From contig JAFUCC010000063.1 of assembly GCA_017459925.1 (NCBI GenBank), positions 1 through 32,484 of the forward strand: 32,484 nucleotides of DNA, read 5' to 3'. Of this stretch, positions 6,596-14,250 are shown in pieces. Numbering within the stretch: the stretch's first letter is position 1; each line of letters starts with the position of its first letter. Source of the DNA: Eggerthellaceae bacterium (GTDB lineage Bacteria; Actinomycetota; Coriobacteriia; Coriobacteriales; Eggerthellaceae). The translations under genes were made by a program, and so were the position numbers. The notes under the pieces were generated by a model. It was given only the letters and a program-made list of their open reading frames with translations, was not told the origin of the DNA and did not search any database.

Positions 6596-7381
6596 ATGAG
6601 ATTCGTGTCTTGGAACGTAAACGGCTTGCGGGCGGTGCTGAAGAAGGGGTTCGAAGACATCTTCGCAACCTTCGACGCCGACGTGTTCGCCCTGCAGGAG
6701 ACGAAGCTGCAGGAAGGTCAGGTCGATCTTGACCTGCCCGGTTACCACGACTACTGGAGCTATGCCGAGCGTAAAGGGTATTCGGGCACGGCGGTGTTCT
6801 CGAAGCGCGAGCCTTTGCGGGTGCTGCACGGCTTGGGCGACGAGTACCTCGACAACGAGGGGCGCATCTGCGCGCTCGAGTTCCCCGAGCTATGGTTCGT
6901 CGACGTGTACACGCCCAACGCCCAAAACGAGCTGGCGCGCATCGACCACCGCATGCAGTGGGACGATGCGTTCCGCGAGTTCTGCAAGGGGTTGGAAGAA
7001 GGCGCGTTGCCCGACGGCGCCACTTCGCAACCCAAGCCGGTTGTAATGTGCGGCGACTTCAACGTGGCGCATGAGGAAATCGACTTGAAGAACCCGGGTC
7101 CGAATCGCGGCAATGCGGGCTTCTCCGACGAAGAGCGCGAGAAGTTCACGAAGCTGATCGACGCGGGATTCTCCGACACGTGGCGTACGCTGAACCCCGA
7201 CGTCGCGGGCGTGTACTCGTGGTGGAGCTACCGCTTCAACGCGCGTAAGAACAACGCGGGGTGGCGCATCGACTACTTCCTGGTCAGCGACGAGCTCATG
7301 CCGCGCGTGACCGACGCTTCCATCCATTGCGAGGTCCTGGGTTCCGATCACTGCCCGGTGGCGCTCGAGCTCGACTTGTAA
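6596..7381 (+). CDS. xth: Exodeoxyribonuclease III (AP endonuclease)
   Basis: This 261-aa member of the exonuclease/endonuclease/phosphatase superfamily cuts 5' of abasic sites and removes 3' blocking groups in base-excision repair. Diagnostic motifs are visible: SWNVNGLRA (5-13), LQETKLQ with the metal-binding Glu (about 39-45), VYTPNAQ, the GDFNVAHEEIDL catalytic Asp/Asn motif, WRIDYFLVS and the terminal GSDHCPV histidine. The length is normal for the ExoA/Xth group. It lies 86 nt after rlmH, separated by the long hairpin, with an AGGAG site before ATG 6596. Confidence 0.95.
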   Translation: MRFVSWNVNGLRAVLKKGFEDIFATFDADVFALQETKLQEGQVDLDLPGYHDYWSYAERKGYSGTAVFSKREPLRVLHGLGDEYLDNEGRICALEFPELWFVDVYTPNAQNELARIDHRMQWDDAFREFCKGLEEGALPDGATSQPKPVVMCGDFNVAHEEIDLKNPGPNRGNAGFSDEEREKFTKLIDAGFSDTWRTLNPDVAGVYSWWSYRFNARKNNAGWRIDYFLVSDELMPRVTDASIHCEVLGSDHCPVALELDL

Positions 7382-7382
7382 T

Positions 7383-7411
7383 TAATCAATCTCCTCCGAG
7401 GTAATTGATTA
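7383..7411. repeat. Single 29-nt palindrome between xth and ACT gene
   Basis: An 8-bp outer arm (TAATCAAT / ATTGATTA), two mismatched positions, then an inner CCTC/GAGG core around one base. Its layout (AT-rich outer arm, mismatch, GC-rich inner arm, 29 nt) is like the palindromes at 6510, 7736, 9812 and 14089 but the sequence differs. It may be a terminator for xth or an operator for the next gene. Confidence 0.7.
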
Positions 7412-7459
7412 TGGCGCTAGAATTAGACCTGTAACGTTTTGCGACCGAGAGGAACATCG

Positions 7460-7729
7460 ATGAAGTGCGTCATCTCCGTTTTGGGTAAGGACACGACCGG
7501 CATTGTGGCCGAGGTTGCCGTGGTGCTGCGCGAATGCGGCGCGAACATCGACGACATCAGCCAAACGCTGCTCGGCGACATTTTCTCGATGACCATGATC
7601 GTGACGCTGAACACCGATATTGCCGATTTCAACGCCGTGCAGGAGCAACTGCGCGAAGCGGGCGAGCGCATCGGCGTTCAGATTACCCTGCAGCGCGAAG
7701 ACGTCTTCCAGATGATGTACAAAATCTAG
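7460..7729 (+). CDS. ACT-domain protein (UPF0237 type)
   Basis: An 89-aa stand-alone protein of the UPF0237 group, made of one extended ACT domain pair like the regulatory part of amino-acid enzymes. The opening KCVISVLGKDTTGIVAEVAV, then ANIDDISQTLL, FSMTMIVTL and a C-terminal QREDVFQMMYKI match this family. It is thought to bind small ligands such as amino acids, but its partner is unknown. ATG 7460 is preferred over an upstream in-frame ATG at 7439 because AGAGGA lies 6-9 nt before it and family alignment starts here. Confidence 0.92.
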   Translation: MKCVISVLGKDTTGIVAEVAVVLRECGANIDDISQTLLGDIFSMTMIVTLNTDIADFNAVQEQLREAGERIGVQITLQREDVFQMMYKI

Positions 7730-7735
7730 CTATCA

Positions 7736-7834
7736 AATGAGTATCAGGACGTTCCTGCTACTCATTTCCGATGGCGAAACTGAAGGCTGAAGCGCCCCGA
7801 GAAAATGAGTAGCAGGAACGTCCTGATACTCATT
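7736..7834. repeat. Palindrome family 2, mirrored pair with 35-nt spacer
   Basis: Two 29-nt palindromes (7737-7765 and 7805-7833) with ATGAGT/ACTCAT outer arms and a CAGGA/TCCTG core lie in opposite orientation. The arms 7736-7767 and 7803-7834 are perfect 32-nt reverse complements. They lie right after the ACT gene, between it and the convergent mscL. Confidence 0.95.
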
Positions 7835-7863
7835 GGAGCCGAGAGGCAGAACGCTTTATGAAA

Positions 7864-7899
7864 ATGAGTCGCAGGAACGTCCTGCGACTCATTCTTTTT
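7864..7899 (+). terminator. Family 2 palindrome followed by T tract
   Basis: A third family 2 unit (7864-7892) has a perfect 13-bp stem (ATGAGTCGCAGGA / TCCTGCGACTCAT) around ACG. It is followed by TCTTTTTT, so this copy looks like a factor-independent terminator reading rightwards, between convergent genes. Confidence 0.85.
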
Positions 7900-7916
7900 T
7901 CGCTTGTGCGCGGCTG

Positions 7917-8390
7917 CTATTCAGCAGGCGTGGGCTCGGCAGGCTTGTCGAACGCGCCGGCGCAATGCGGGCAGCGGGTGGCGCCTTCCTTGACCTCTTC
8001 CAGGCAGAACGGGCAGGTGGGCGGGTTCATCTCGGGCTCGGCTTCGCCCTCGTCCTTCTTGCCGATCTTGCCAGCAGCGCTCTTCGCACCGTTCAGCGCC
8101 TTGATCAGCAGGAACACGATGATTGCGATGATCAGGAAGTTGATGATCGCTGAAATGAAGTTGCCGATGTTGAAGCCGGCGATGGTCAGCGGGATGGCCA
8201 CGCCATCTTCGCCCGCGACGCCGCCGGACAGCAGTGTGATCAGCGGGTTGATCAGGTCGGTCGTCAGCGAGGTGACGATGGCCGTGAACGCGCCGCCGAT
8301 GATGACGCCGACGGCCATGTCCATCGCGTTACCGTTGTCGATGAACTCCTTGAACTCCTCGGCGAGGCTCTTCTTCTCTTCGTCAGCCAT
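7917..8390 (-). CDS. mscL: Large-conductance mechanosensitive channel MscL with C-terminal zinc ribbon
   Basis: MscL forms a homopentameric membrane pore that opens on hypo-osmotic shock. The N-terminus EEFKEFIDNGNAMDMAVGVIIGGAF (split over residues 11-35) and the glycine-rich first helix are diagnostic. A second helix spans about 78-98 (FISAIINFLIIAIIVFLLIKA). After a charged linker, residues 126-143 form a two-CxxC ribbon (CPFC...CPHC), which the standard E. coli-type protein lacks. The tail may bind zinc and regulate gating or assembly; that is inference. It is transcribed away from the CNNM gene, so a divergent promoter region lies at 8391-8494. Confidence 0.95.
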   Translation of the reverse strand: MADEEKKSLAEEFKEFIDNGNAMDMAVGVIIGGAFTAIVTSLTTDLINPLITLLSGGVAGEDGVAIPLTIAGFNIGNFISAIINFLIIAIIVFLLIKALNGAKSAAGKIGKKDEGEAEPEMNPPTCPFCLEEVKEGATRCPHCAGAFDKPAEPTPAE

Positions 8391-8447
8391 GAATGTTTCC
8401 TTTCTTCAACGTTGTCGATTGGCCGATATTGCAGTAGTGCAGTTGAG

Positions 8448-8453
8448 TATAAT
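8448..8453 (+). promoter_or_regulatory. Probable -10 box for the CNNM gene
   Basis: A perfect TATAAT 42 nt before the start codon; no clear -35 hexamer is visible at 16-18 nt spacing. Confidence 0.5.
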
Positions 8454-8494
8454 CGTTTGTCGAGCAAATTGCAGACTGAGGAGTTCAACATTAT

Positions 8495-9799
8495 ATGCCG
8501 ATAGCGGTAAGCCTCTTGTTGGTGGCTTTCTTCCTGGCGATGAACGCGTTTTTCGTCATCGCCGAATTCGCCATGGTGCGCGTGCGCCCATCGCAGATCG
8601 AGATCGCCCTAGCCGAGAACAAGCCTGGCGCGAAGGCTGCCAAGCGCGTGACCGAGGACGTGAACGCATATCTGGCCGCGTGCCAGTTGGGCATTACGTT
8701 GGCATCGTTGGCGCTCGGCTGGCTAGGCGAGCCGGCATTCTCCGCGCTTGTGCGGCCGGTGCTCGAGCCGGTCGGCATGTCCGATACGGCCATCACCACG
8801 ATTTCCGTCGCCATCGGCTACATCCTCATGACGACGCTGCACGTGGTCGTCGGCGAGCAGATTCCGAAATCGTTCGCCATCTTCTCGACCGAGCGCTGGT
8901 GCTTGCGCACGGCGGGCGTGCTCGTGTGGTTCTACCGCATCACGTATCCGATCATGCTCATGTTCAACGCGCTGACGCGCGGAGCCGTGCGGCTGGCGGG
9001 GCACGACCCCGACCAGGCGCACGAGGTGTACACGGATGAGGAGATCAAGCTGCTCATCGATGAGAGCACCGAAAGCGGGCTCATCGACCCGACGGCCAAC
9101 GAGTACGTCGACAACATTTTCGATATCGGCGACAAGGATGCCGAGGCCATCATGACGCCGCGCACCGACGTCGTGTGCCTCGACTTGGAGGACCCGCTCG
9201 AAGACAACTTGCAGCATGTGCAGAACTACAAGTTCACGCGTTACCCCGTGTGCCAGGGCAGCAAAGACCGTATCGTGGGGTTCGTGCACGTGAAAGACCT
9301 GTACACGGCCGGCCAAGTGGAAAGCCTCGAGGACGTTCGCATTCGCCCGATCGAAGCTGTGCCCGAAGGCATTTCGGTTGGCAAGCTGCTGAACACGCTG
9401 CAGGAAAAGCGCACCAAGATCGCCGTGGTCGTCGATGAACACGGCGGCACGGCGGGCATCGTCACCATGAGCGACGTCATGGAACAGATCGTCGGCCGCA
9501 TCCATGACGAGTACACGCATGAAGACGAGGGCCGTCCGGTGGAAATGGCGCCGGGCGATTACCTGATCGACGGATCGTACCCGATCGACGAGACGGTCGA
9601 GCTCATCGGGTTCACGCCTGAAGAAGCTGCGGAATGCGAAACCGCTGGCGGCTTGCTGCTGGCCTTGTTCGACCGCATTCCCGACGAGGGCGATACGGTT
9701 TCCGTTTCTGGCGAGGACGGGAAAGAGGCAACGTTCACCGTCGTCGACATGGACAACCTGCGCATCGACAAGATCCGCGTGCAGATGGGGCAAGGGTAA
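8495..9799 (+). CDS. CNNM/CorC-family (HlyC-type) membrane protein with CBS pair
   Basis: This 434-aa protein has the usual three parts. A DUF21/CNNM membrane domain (about 1-190) has several helices and the motifs FFVIAEFAMVRVR, LGITLASLALGWLGEP and VVGEQIPKSFAI. A pair of CBS domains (about 200-340) includes IMTPRTDVVCLD and VDEHGGTAGIVTMSDVMEQIVG. A C-terminal transporter-associated (CorC_HlyC) domain starts near YLIDGSYPIDE. Family members are linked to Mg/Co or Na-dependent Mg export, and the CBS pair usually binds adenine nucleotides. GAGGAG lies about 11 nt upstream of the ATG. Confidence 0.92.
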   Translation: MPIAVSLLLVAFFLAMNAFFVIAEFAMVRVRPSQIEIALAENKPGAKAAKRVTEDVNAYLAACQLGITLASLALGWLGEPAFSALVRPVLEPVGMSDTAITTISVAIGYILMTTLHVVVGEQIPKSFAIFSTERWCLRTAGVLVWFYRITYPIMLMFNALTRGAVRLAGHDPDQAHEVYTDEEIKLLIDESTESGLIDPTANEYVDNIFDIGDKDAEAIMTPRTDVVCLDLEDPLEDNLQHVQNYKFTRYPVCQGSKDRIVGFVHVKDLYTAGQVESLEDVRIRPIEAVPEGISVGKLLNTLQEKRTKIAVVVDEHGGTAGIVTMSDVMEQIVGRIHDEYTHEDEGRPVEMAPGDYLIDGSYPIDETVELIGFTPEEAAECETAGGLLLALFDRIPDEGDTVSVSGEDGKEATFTVVDMDNLRIDKIRVQMGQG

Positions 9800-9811
9800 G
9801 GCCGACGGATA

Positions 9812-9913
9812 GTTGAACATCACCCCAGGGGTAATGTTCAAATTGAAGGAACGCTTCTGCGCAAAGGCAGAGTTTCAGCAAATTTGAACATTACCCCTGG
9901 GGTGATGTTCAAC
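9812..9913. repeat. Palindrome family 1, mirrored pair with 36-nt spacer
   Basis: 9812-9844 and 9881-9913 are perfect 33-nt reverse complements. Each contains a 27-nt imperfect palindrome with TGAACAT arms and an ACCCC/GGGGT core, differing from the 6510 locus at one arm position that is changed in both mirror copies. The pair fills the gap between convergent CNNM and amidohydrolase genes and may act as a bidirectional terminator. Confidence 0.95.
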
Positions 9914-9916
9914 CAT

Positions 9917-10732
9917 TTATCCTATATTCACGCCGCTGAAGCGCTCGGCGTTCTTCCAGAGCACCTTTTCCAATTCGTCGTCGGTCAGCTCGCAATTCAG
10001 CATTTCGTTCAGCTCGTGCGTCGGATCCCACATGGGGTAGTCGCTGCCGTACATGACGCGCTCTGATCCCCACATGCGGATGAGCTCGCGCATATGCCGG
10101 CGGCCAATCCACGCGAACGAGCTCGAGGCATCCATGAACAAGCGCTCGTTGTGTACAAGCCCCTCTTCAACCATGATGTCGTAGCCGATGTCGTAGGTTG
10201 CCCAGCCCGAGAGGTGGGCGGCGTCGACCACGAGGTCGGGGAACGTCTTCATGATGCGGGCAAGGCGGCGCGGGTTCGAGTAGTCGTAACGGTAGTCGCC
10301 CGTGTGCACGGTGAGCGGCACGCGGCCGGCGATGATCTCGTAAAAGTTCATGAGGCGCGGGTCGTCCATGTTCACCTGCTGCGTATCGGGGTGCAGCTTG
10401 AACCCGTGCAGGCCGAGCGACAGCGCGCGCTCCACTTCGGCTTCCATGTCCTCGAAATCGGGGTGCATCGTGCCGAAGCCGATGAATTCAGGATGCTGAG
10501 CGCACTGCTCGGCTATGAACGTGTTGATGGTGGGCACCGAATGCGCCGTCGTGGCAACCGAATGCACGATGAAGTGCGTGATGCCCGCCGACTCCTTGTG
10601 GGCCAGCAGGTCTTCGGGCGAGCCTTGTCCTGCCATCGACGCTTCCACGCCGTAGAACCGCCCGATGGCGGATACGGCTTTCAGGGCGATTTTCTCAGGG
10701 TAAATGTGGGCGTGTGCGTCAACGATGGGCAT
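9917..10732 (-). CDS. Amidohydrolase family protein (Amidohydro_2/ACMSD-like TIM barrel)
   Basis: This 271-aa metal-dependent hydrolase or decarboxylase-like protein opens with MPIVDAHAHIYPEK, whose HxH binds the metal. It continues with GFGTMHPDF, LHGFKLHPDTQQ, VPLTVHTGD, VVDAAHLSGW and ends with MYGSDYPMWDPTHELNEM, the conserved Asp/Tyr-Pro segment of the family. The substrate is not predictable; relatives act on cyclic or aromatic acids. ATG 10732 is chosen over an upstream start because AGGAGAG lies 6-9 nt before it and homology begins there. It is divergent from the SEC-C gene. Confidence 0.85.
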   Translation of the reverse strand: MPIVDAHAHIYPEKIALKAVSAIGRFYGVEASMAGQGSPEDLLAHKESAGITHFIVHSVATTAHSVPTINTFIAEQCAQHPEFIGFGTMHPDFEDMEAEVERALSLGLHGFKLHPDTQQVNMDDPRLMNFYEIIAGRVPLTVHTGDYRYDYSNPRRLARIMKTFPDLVVDAAHLSGWATYDIGYDIMVEEGLVHNERLFMDASSSFAWIGRRHMRELIRMWGSERVMYGSDYPMWDPTHELNEMLNCELTDDELEKVLWKNAERFSGVNIG

Positions 10733-10769
10733 GTGCTCTCCTCTGTTCGGTCGCATGCGATTGTAGCAA

Positions 10770-10775
10770 TATAAT
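10770..10775 (+). promoter_or_regulatory. Probable -10 box for the SEC-C gene
   Basis: A perfect TATAAT 37 nt before the proposed TTG start; the -35 region (TTCGGT at 18 nt) is poor. Confidence 0.45.
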
Positions 10776-10812
10776 GGGTTGTGCAAATCGATGGCTAAGG
10801 AAAGAAACATCG

Positions 10813-12447
10813 TTGATACTCAATGACGAGCAAAACGACCGCTTTTTCGACACGATGGACTCGCTCTTGTACTACGTGAACGAGCGGTTCCGCGTGGTCG
10901 AGGGCTTCACGCTCGACTTCGCGACGGCGCTCGACGACGTGAAGGGGTCGCTCGTTGCGCATACGTTGTGGGAAAACGTCGAGATCATCGACGAGTTCGT
11001 GCGCGACAACCCGCATCGCCTGTCGCAACGGTGCCTCGACACGGCGCTTTCGTGGAAGAATGCGCTGCCGGGGTTCTACACGCTCGTGCGTTACCAATCG
11101 GGGCGCGCGGTGCTGATGGGCGAAGCGGGCGTATTCTCCGTTGCCGGCGTCACGTATGAGCTGGAAGGCGAGATCGGCCCTGCGCCGGCATATGTCGAGC
11201 TGGTGTTGTTGCCGTTCGACGACCTCATCGTGTACGACGGCTTCATGCAGGCGTACGACACCGAGGGAACGCCAGCCGAGTTGCAGCGTATTCAAGACGA
11301 GTTCGAGAACCGCTGTGCGCAGGGCGGCATTGCGTTGACGGGCGCCGACTTCACGCAGCGGGCGGAAGCGTATCTTGCGGCAAAGCGCGATAAAGAGTTG
11401 GAAGACCTGCTAAACGGCGTCGCTGAGGAGGCTTCGGCGGGGGAGGAAGTGCTGCCTGCCGGATTCCACCGCGGTGCGTTGGCGGGGCTTTCGCGCGACG
11501 AACGTGCGGCGCGGATAGTGCATCAACCTATCGGTCGTTGGCGCGACGACGTGAACCCGAACTTGGATGACGCTTCCTGGCGCCGCTGGAACCAGGCGCT
11601 TGACTGTTTGGATGCGTGCGTTATCCAATGCGGTGTGGTTCGAGTCGACGACGCGTATGCACAGTATTGCTCGCTTGTGTCCGACGTGGTCGATAGGCAA
11701 GCGTTCGACGAGATCATCGCTTCGCAGGCGCTTTCGCCTGAGGTCGACTTCGGGGTTTGGAAGTATGGCGGTGTCGATTACGTCGTGCATTACACGCTGA
11801 CGCCCGACTTTGTCGCCCAAGAGCACGTGCGCCACCAGCGCGACACCGTGCGCGGCATTTTGCAGAATCGCGAGACGGGGGAATATGCGCTTCAGGTTGA
11901 CGGCGCGCCCGGTGGTTCCCGCTCGCACGTCGATTTGCCGACCGAGCTGCAGTGGCTCGAGCAGTACAAGCGCGAGCTCGTGGAGTCGCAGGGCAATCTT
12001 CCCATGAAGCCGATTTCCCGCTCGCTGCTGGAAAACGACGTGATCGGCGAGCTGCTCGACAATCCGAGCGTTGTGCGGTTGCGCGACTTCCTGGATGAGC
12101 GCATTCCCGACGGGCAAGACGACCTGACCTTTGCCGACGGGGTCGTGTACGAAATGGTGCTCGCATCGATCGAGTCAGGCAGCCTGCAGGCGCTGTTCGC
12201 CTATGCGATGGACCTGGGGCTCGAGGGCTGCTCATCAGACCCCGATCGGTTGACCGTGCTGATAACGAACCTGTTCAACGCCATGCCGTCCTGGGAAAAC
12301 AACGGCTGGTCGCCGCAAGAGCTGTACGAGCAGCTGACGGGGCGCAAGATGTTCTACAACGCCGACGGGTCGGTCATGAAGGTGGGCGCCGACGACCCGT
12401 GCCCTTGCGGCAGCGGCAAAAAGTACCGCGAGTGTTGCGGAAAATAG
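10813..12447 (+). CDS. Large unknown protein ending in a SEC-C zinc motif
   Basis: A 544-aa soluble protein ending in DDPCPCGSGKKYRECC, a complete SEC-C zinc-binding motif like that at the SecA C-terminus, which binds SecB and ribosomes. The remaining 520 residues are acidic and helical with no domain I recognise. Many SEC-C proteins of this build are annotated only as hypothetical. The start is taken as TTG 10813, preceded by AAGGAAAG at 9 nt; the next in-frame ATG (10855) has no ribosome-binding site. A role at the ribosome or secretion machinery is inference from the tail only. Confidence 0.75.
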   Translation: MILNDEQNDRFFDTMDSLLYYVNERFRVVEGFTLDFATALDDVKGSLVAHTLWENVEIIDEFVRDNPHRLSQRCLDTALSWKNALPGFYTLVRYQSGRAVLMGEAGVFSVAGVTYELEGEIGPAPAYVELVLLPFDDLIVYDGFMQAYDTEGTPAELQRIQDEFENRCAQGGIALTGADFTQRAEAYLAAKRDKELEDLLNGVAEEASAGEEVLPAGFHRGALAGLSRDERAARIVHQPIGRWRDDVNPNLDDASWRRWNQALDCLDACVIQCGVVRVDDAYAQYCSLVSDVVDRQAFDEIIASQALSPEVDFGVWKYGGVDYVVHYTLTPDFVAQEHVRHQRDTVRGILQNRETGEYALQVDGAPGGSRSHVDLPTELQWLEQYKRELVESQGNLPMKPISRSLLENDVIGELLDNPSVVRLRDFLDERIPDGQDDLTFADGVVYEMVLASIESGSLQALFAYAMDLGLEGCSSDPDRLTVLITNLFNAMPSWENNGWSPQELYEQLTGRKMFYNADGSVMKVGADDPCPCGSGKKYRECCGK

Positions 12448-12525
12448 CCACGGCATGCCATCTTTGCTGTGCCAAAGTGACCAGGCAAAGCTGACACATT
12501 TAACGCTCGGTGCGCCAGTCGGCGG

Positions 12526-12540
12526 TATAATTGCATGCAA
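12526..12540 (+). promoter_or_regulatory. -10 box with adjoining TTGCATGCAA palindrome
   Basis: TATAAT at 12526-12531 overlaps a perfect 10-bp palindrome at 12531-12540, where transcription of the DHH gene would begin. The palindrome could be a repressor site. Confidence 0.45.
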
Positions 12541-12573
12541 CAGAGAATAAGTCCTGATAGTTAGGGGTGTTTC

Positions 12574-13527
12574 ATGACTGAAGCTGGAAAGTACCGCCTG
12601 GTTACGCGAAGCGATTTCGATGGGCTCGTCTGCGCGATGATCCTGAAGGAAAAAGGGCTCATCAACGACATCAAGTTCGTGCATCCGAAGGACGTGCAGG
12701 ACGGCAAGGTCGACATCACCTCGAACGACATCACGACGAACCTGCCGTTCGATCCGCGCGTCGGCCTGGCCTTCGACCATCATGAGTCCGAGCTCATCCG
12801 CAATGCCGATGTCGATTACGAAGGCCGCTACATTATCGACGGCGATGCGAAGAGCGCCGCGCGTGTAGTGTACGACTACTACGGCGGCTCCGAAGCGCTG
12901 CCGCGCATCAGCGACGAGCTGATGGAAGCGGTCGACAAGGGCGATTCCGCCGACTTCACGCTCGAAGAGATCCTGCATCCCGAGGGCTGGGTGCTCATGA
13001 ACTTCCTGATGGATGCGCGTACGGGCCTCGGGCGTTTCCACGATTTCCGCATTTCGAACTACGACCTGATGATGGAGCTCATCGACGCCTGCCTCGACCA
13101 TCCGATCGACGACATCCTGCAGATGCCCGACGTGAAGGAGCGCGTCGACTTGTACTTCGAGCAGCAGGAGAAGTTCACCGAGCAGGTGCGCGGGCTCGCG
13201 CGCGTCGAAGGCCGCGTGGTGGTGCTCGACCTGCGCGAAACCGAGACGATTTACGCCGGCAACCGCTTCATGGTGTACGCGCTGTACCCCGAAACGCAGA
13301 TTTCCGTGCATGTGGCGTGGGGCTTCCGCAAGCAGAACACGGCTGTGATGATCGGCAAGTCCATCCTCGACAAGCGCAGCAACGCCGACATCGGCAAGAT
13401 CTGCCTGTCGTACGGTGGTGGCGGGCATCGCAATGCCGGCACCTGCCAGCTCGACAACGACAAGGTCGACGAGGCGCTGCCCGATATCATTGCGGCGCTG
13501 AACGCCGACTGCACGCCAGTCGACTAA
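12574..13527 (+). CDS. DHH/DHHA1-family phosphoesterase
   Basis: This 317-aa protein has the DHH superfamily layout. Motif I is TRSDFDGLVCAMIL (10-23), the DHH motif is AFDHHES (about 67-73), further conserved Asp residues occur around YIIDGDAKSAARV and DKGDSADF, and a C-terminal DHHA1 domain carries SYGGGGHRNAGTCQL. Relatives include exopolyphosphatases, nanoRNases and cyclic-dinucleotide phosphodiesterases. The substrate cannot be told from sequence alone. The protein is soluble. A strong terminator follows 18 nt after the stop. Confidence 0.88.
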   Translation: MTEAGKYRLVTRSDFDGLVCAMILKEKGLINDIKFVHPKDVQDGKVDITSNDITTNLPFDPRVGLAFDHHESELIRNADVDYEGRYIIDGDAKSAARVVYDYYGGSEALPRISDELMEAVDKGDSADFTLEEILHPEGWVLMNFLMDARTGLGRFHDFRISNYDLMMELIDACLDHPIDDILQMPDVKERVDLYFEQQEKFTEQVRGLARVEGRVVVLDLRETETIYAGNRFMVYALYPETQISVHVAWGFRKQNTAVMIGKSILDKRSNADIGKICLSYGGGGHRNAGTCQLDNDKVDEALPDIIAALNADCTPVD

Positions 13528-13545
13528 CGGCAAGACAGCTTAAGT

Positions 13546-13577
13546 GGGCACCCTGGGTTGGCCGGGGTGCCCTTTTT
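13546..13577 (+). terminator. Rho-independent terminator after the DHH gene
   Basis: GGGCACCC and GGGTGCCC form an 8-bp stem around an 11-nt loop, followed by TTTTT. The T run sits directly before an ATG that I do not use as the next gene's start. Confidence 0.9.
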
Positions 13578-13592
13578 ATGGAAGGACTCGCT

Positions 13593-14057
13593 GTGAAACC
13601 CAATCGCACCCGCATCCTGTTCGTGTGTCACGGCAACATTTGCCGCTCGACGATGGCGCAATGCGTGATGCAGTGGCTGGTAGACGAAGCGGATCTCGGC
13701 GATTCCTTCACGATCGATTCCGCGGCGACGACCAACGAGGAAATCGGCATGCCGATTTACCCTCCAGCGCGCGATAAGCTGAAAGCCGAGGGCGTTCCCA
13801 TCGTTCCGCATCGCGCGCGCCGCATTCAGGCTGGTGAAAACGCCGGCTGGGATTACATCGTCTGCATGGACGATGAGAACATCCGCCATCTGAAACGCAT
13901 TCTCGGCCCCGAGAACATGGGCAAGGTGCGCAAGCTGCTGTCGTTCGTCGGCGAAGAGGGGGATGTGGCAGACCCCTGGTACACGCGCAACTTCGACGAG
14001 ACGTACGACGACGTCTTGCGTGGCTGCCAGGCACTGCTTGCGGAAGTTACGGTCTAG
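13593..14057 (+). CDS. Low-molecular-weight protein tyrosine phosphatase
   Basis: A 154-aa enzyme of the LMW-PTP family, which removes phosphate from protein tyrosines via a cysteinyl intermediate. The P-loop FVCHGNICRSTMA (about residues 9-21) carries the Cys-x5-Arg signature, and the general-acid motif DPWY is near residue 129. Substrates could include wall or exopolysaccharide tyrosine kinases, but none is in view. GTG 13593 is preferred because GGAAGGA lies 6 nt upstream, while the in-frame ATG 13578 sits in the previous gene's terminator and has no ribosome-binding site. Confidence 0.93.
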   Translation: MKPNRTRILFVCHGNICRSTMAQCVMQWLVDEADLGDSFTIDSAATTNEEIGMPIYPPARDKLKAEGVPIVPHRARRIQAGENAGWDYIVCMDDENIRHLKRILGPENMGKVRKLLSFVGEEGDVADPWYTRNFDETYDDVLRGCQALLAEVTV

Positions 14058-14088
14058 GTAGGTTTCACTCGCCAGTAAACGCGTCCCA

Positions 14089-14160
14089 ATGATGAGCATC
14101 AGGACGTTCCTGCTACTCATTTTCAGAAATGAGTAGCAGGAACGTCCTGATGCTCATCAT
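14089..14160. repeat. Palindrome family 2, mirrored pair (34-bp perfect stem)
   Basis: 14089-14122 and 14127-14160 are perfect 34-nt reverse complements around a 4-nt loop, TCAG. Each arm contains a 29-nt family 2 palindrome (14092-14120 and 14129-14157). One T-to-C change relative to the 7736 locus is present in both arms at mirrored positions. It lies 32 nt after the phosphatase stop. Confidence 0.95.
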
Positions 14161-14250
14161 GCCAGAAGCGGGTTAACATGTCCCAATAACAACCCACTCG
14201 TTTTGTGCGAGCCTGCCATACTCTCATCAGCGAGAGAAAGGCGGCAAAAA

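Noticed and set aside
6511-6732. Short ORFs starting inside the family 1 palindromes
   Set aside because: The palindrome gives an ATG and the same NVTPGVMF-like peptide on both strands; it is a by-product of the repeat.
7858-9039. 393-codon plus-strand ORF across mscL
   Set aside because: Antisense to mscL and then out of frame with the CNNM gene; both real genes have clear domains.
8723-9841. 372-codon minus-strand ORF
   Set aside because: Antisense to the CNNM gene and starts in a palindrome.
12235-13533. 432-codon minus-strand ORF
   Set aside because: Antisense to the DHH phosphoesterase, with Val/His/Arg-rich shadow composition.
6510-14160. CRISPR array from the repeated palindromes
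   Set aside because: Units are in inverted pairs at separate intergenic loci, with no regular repeat-spacer series and no cas genes.
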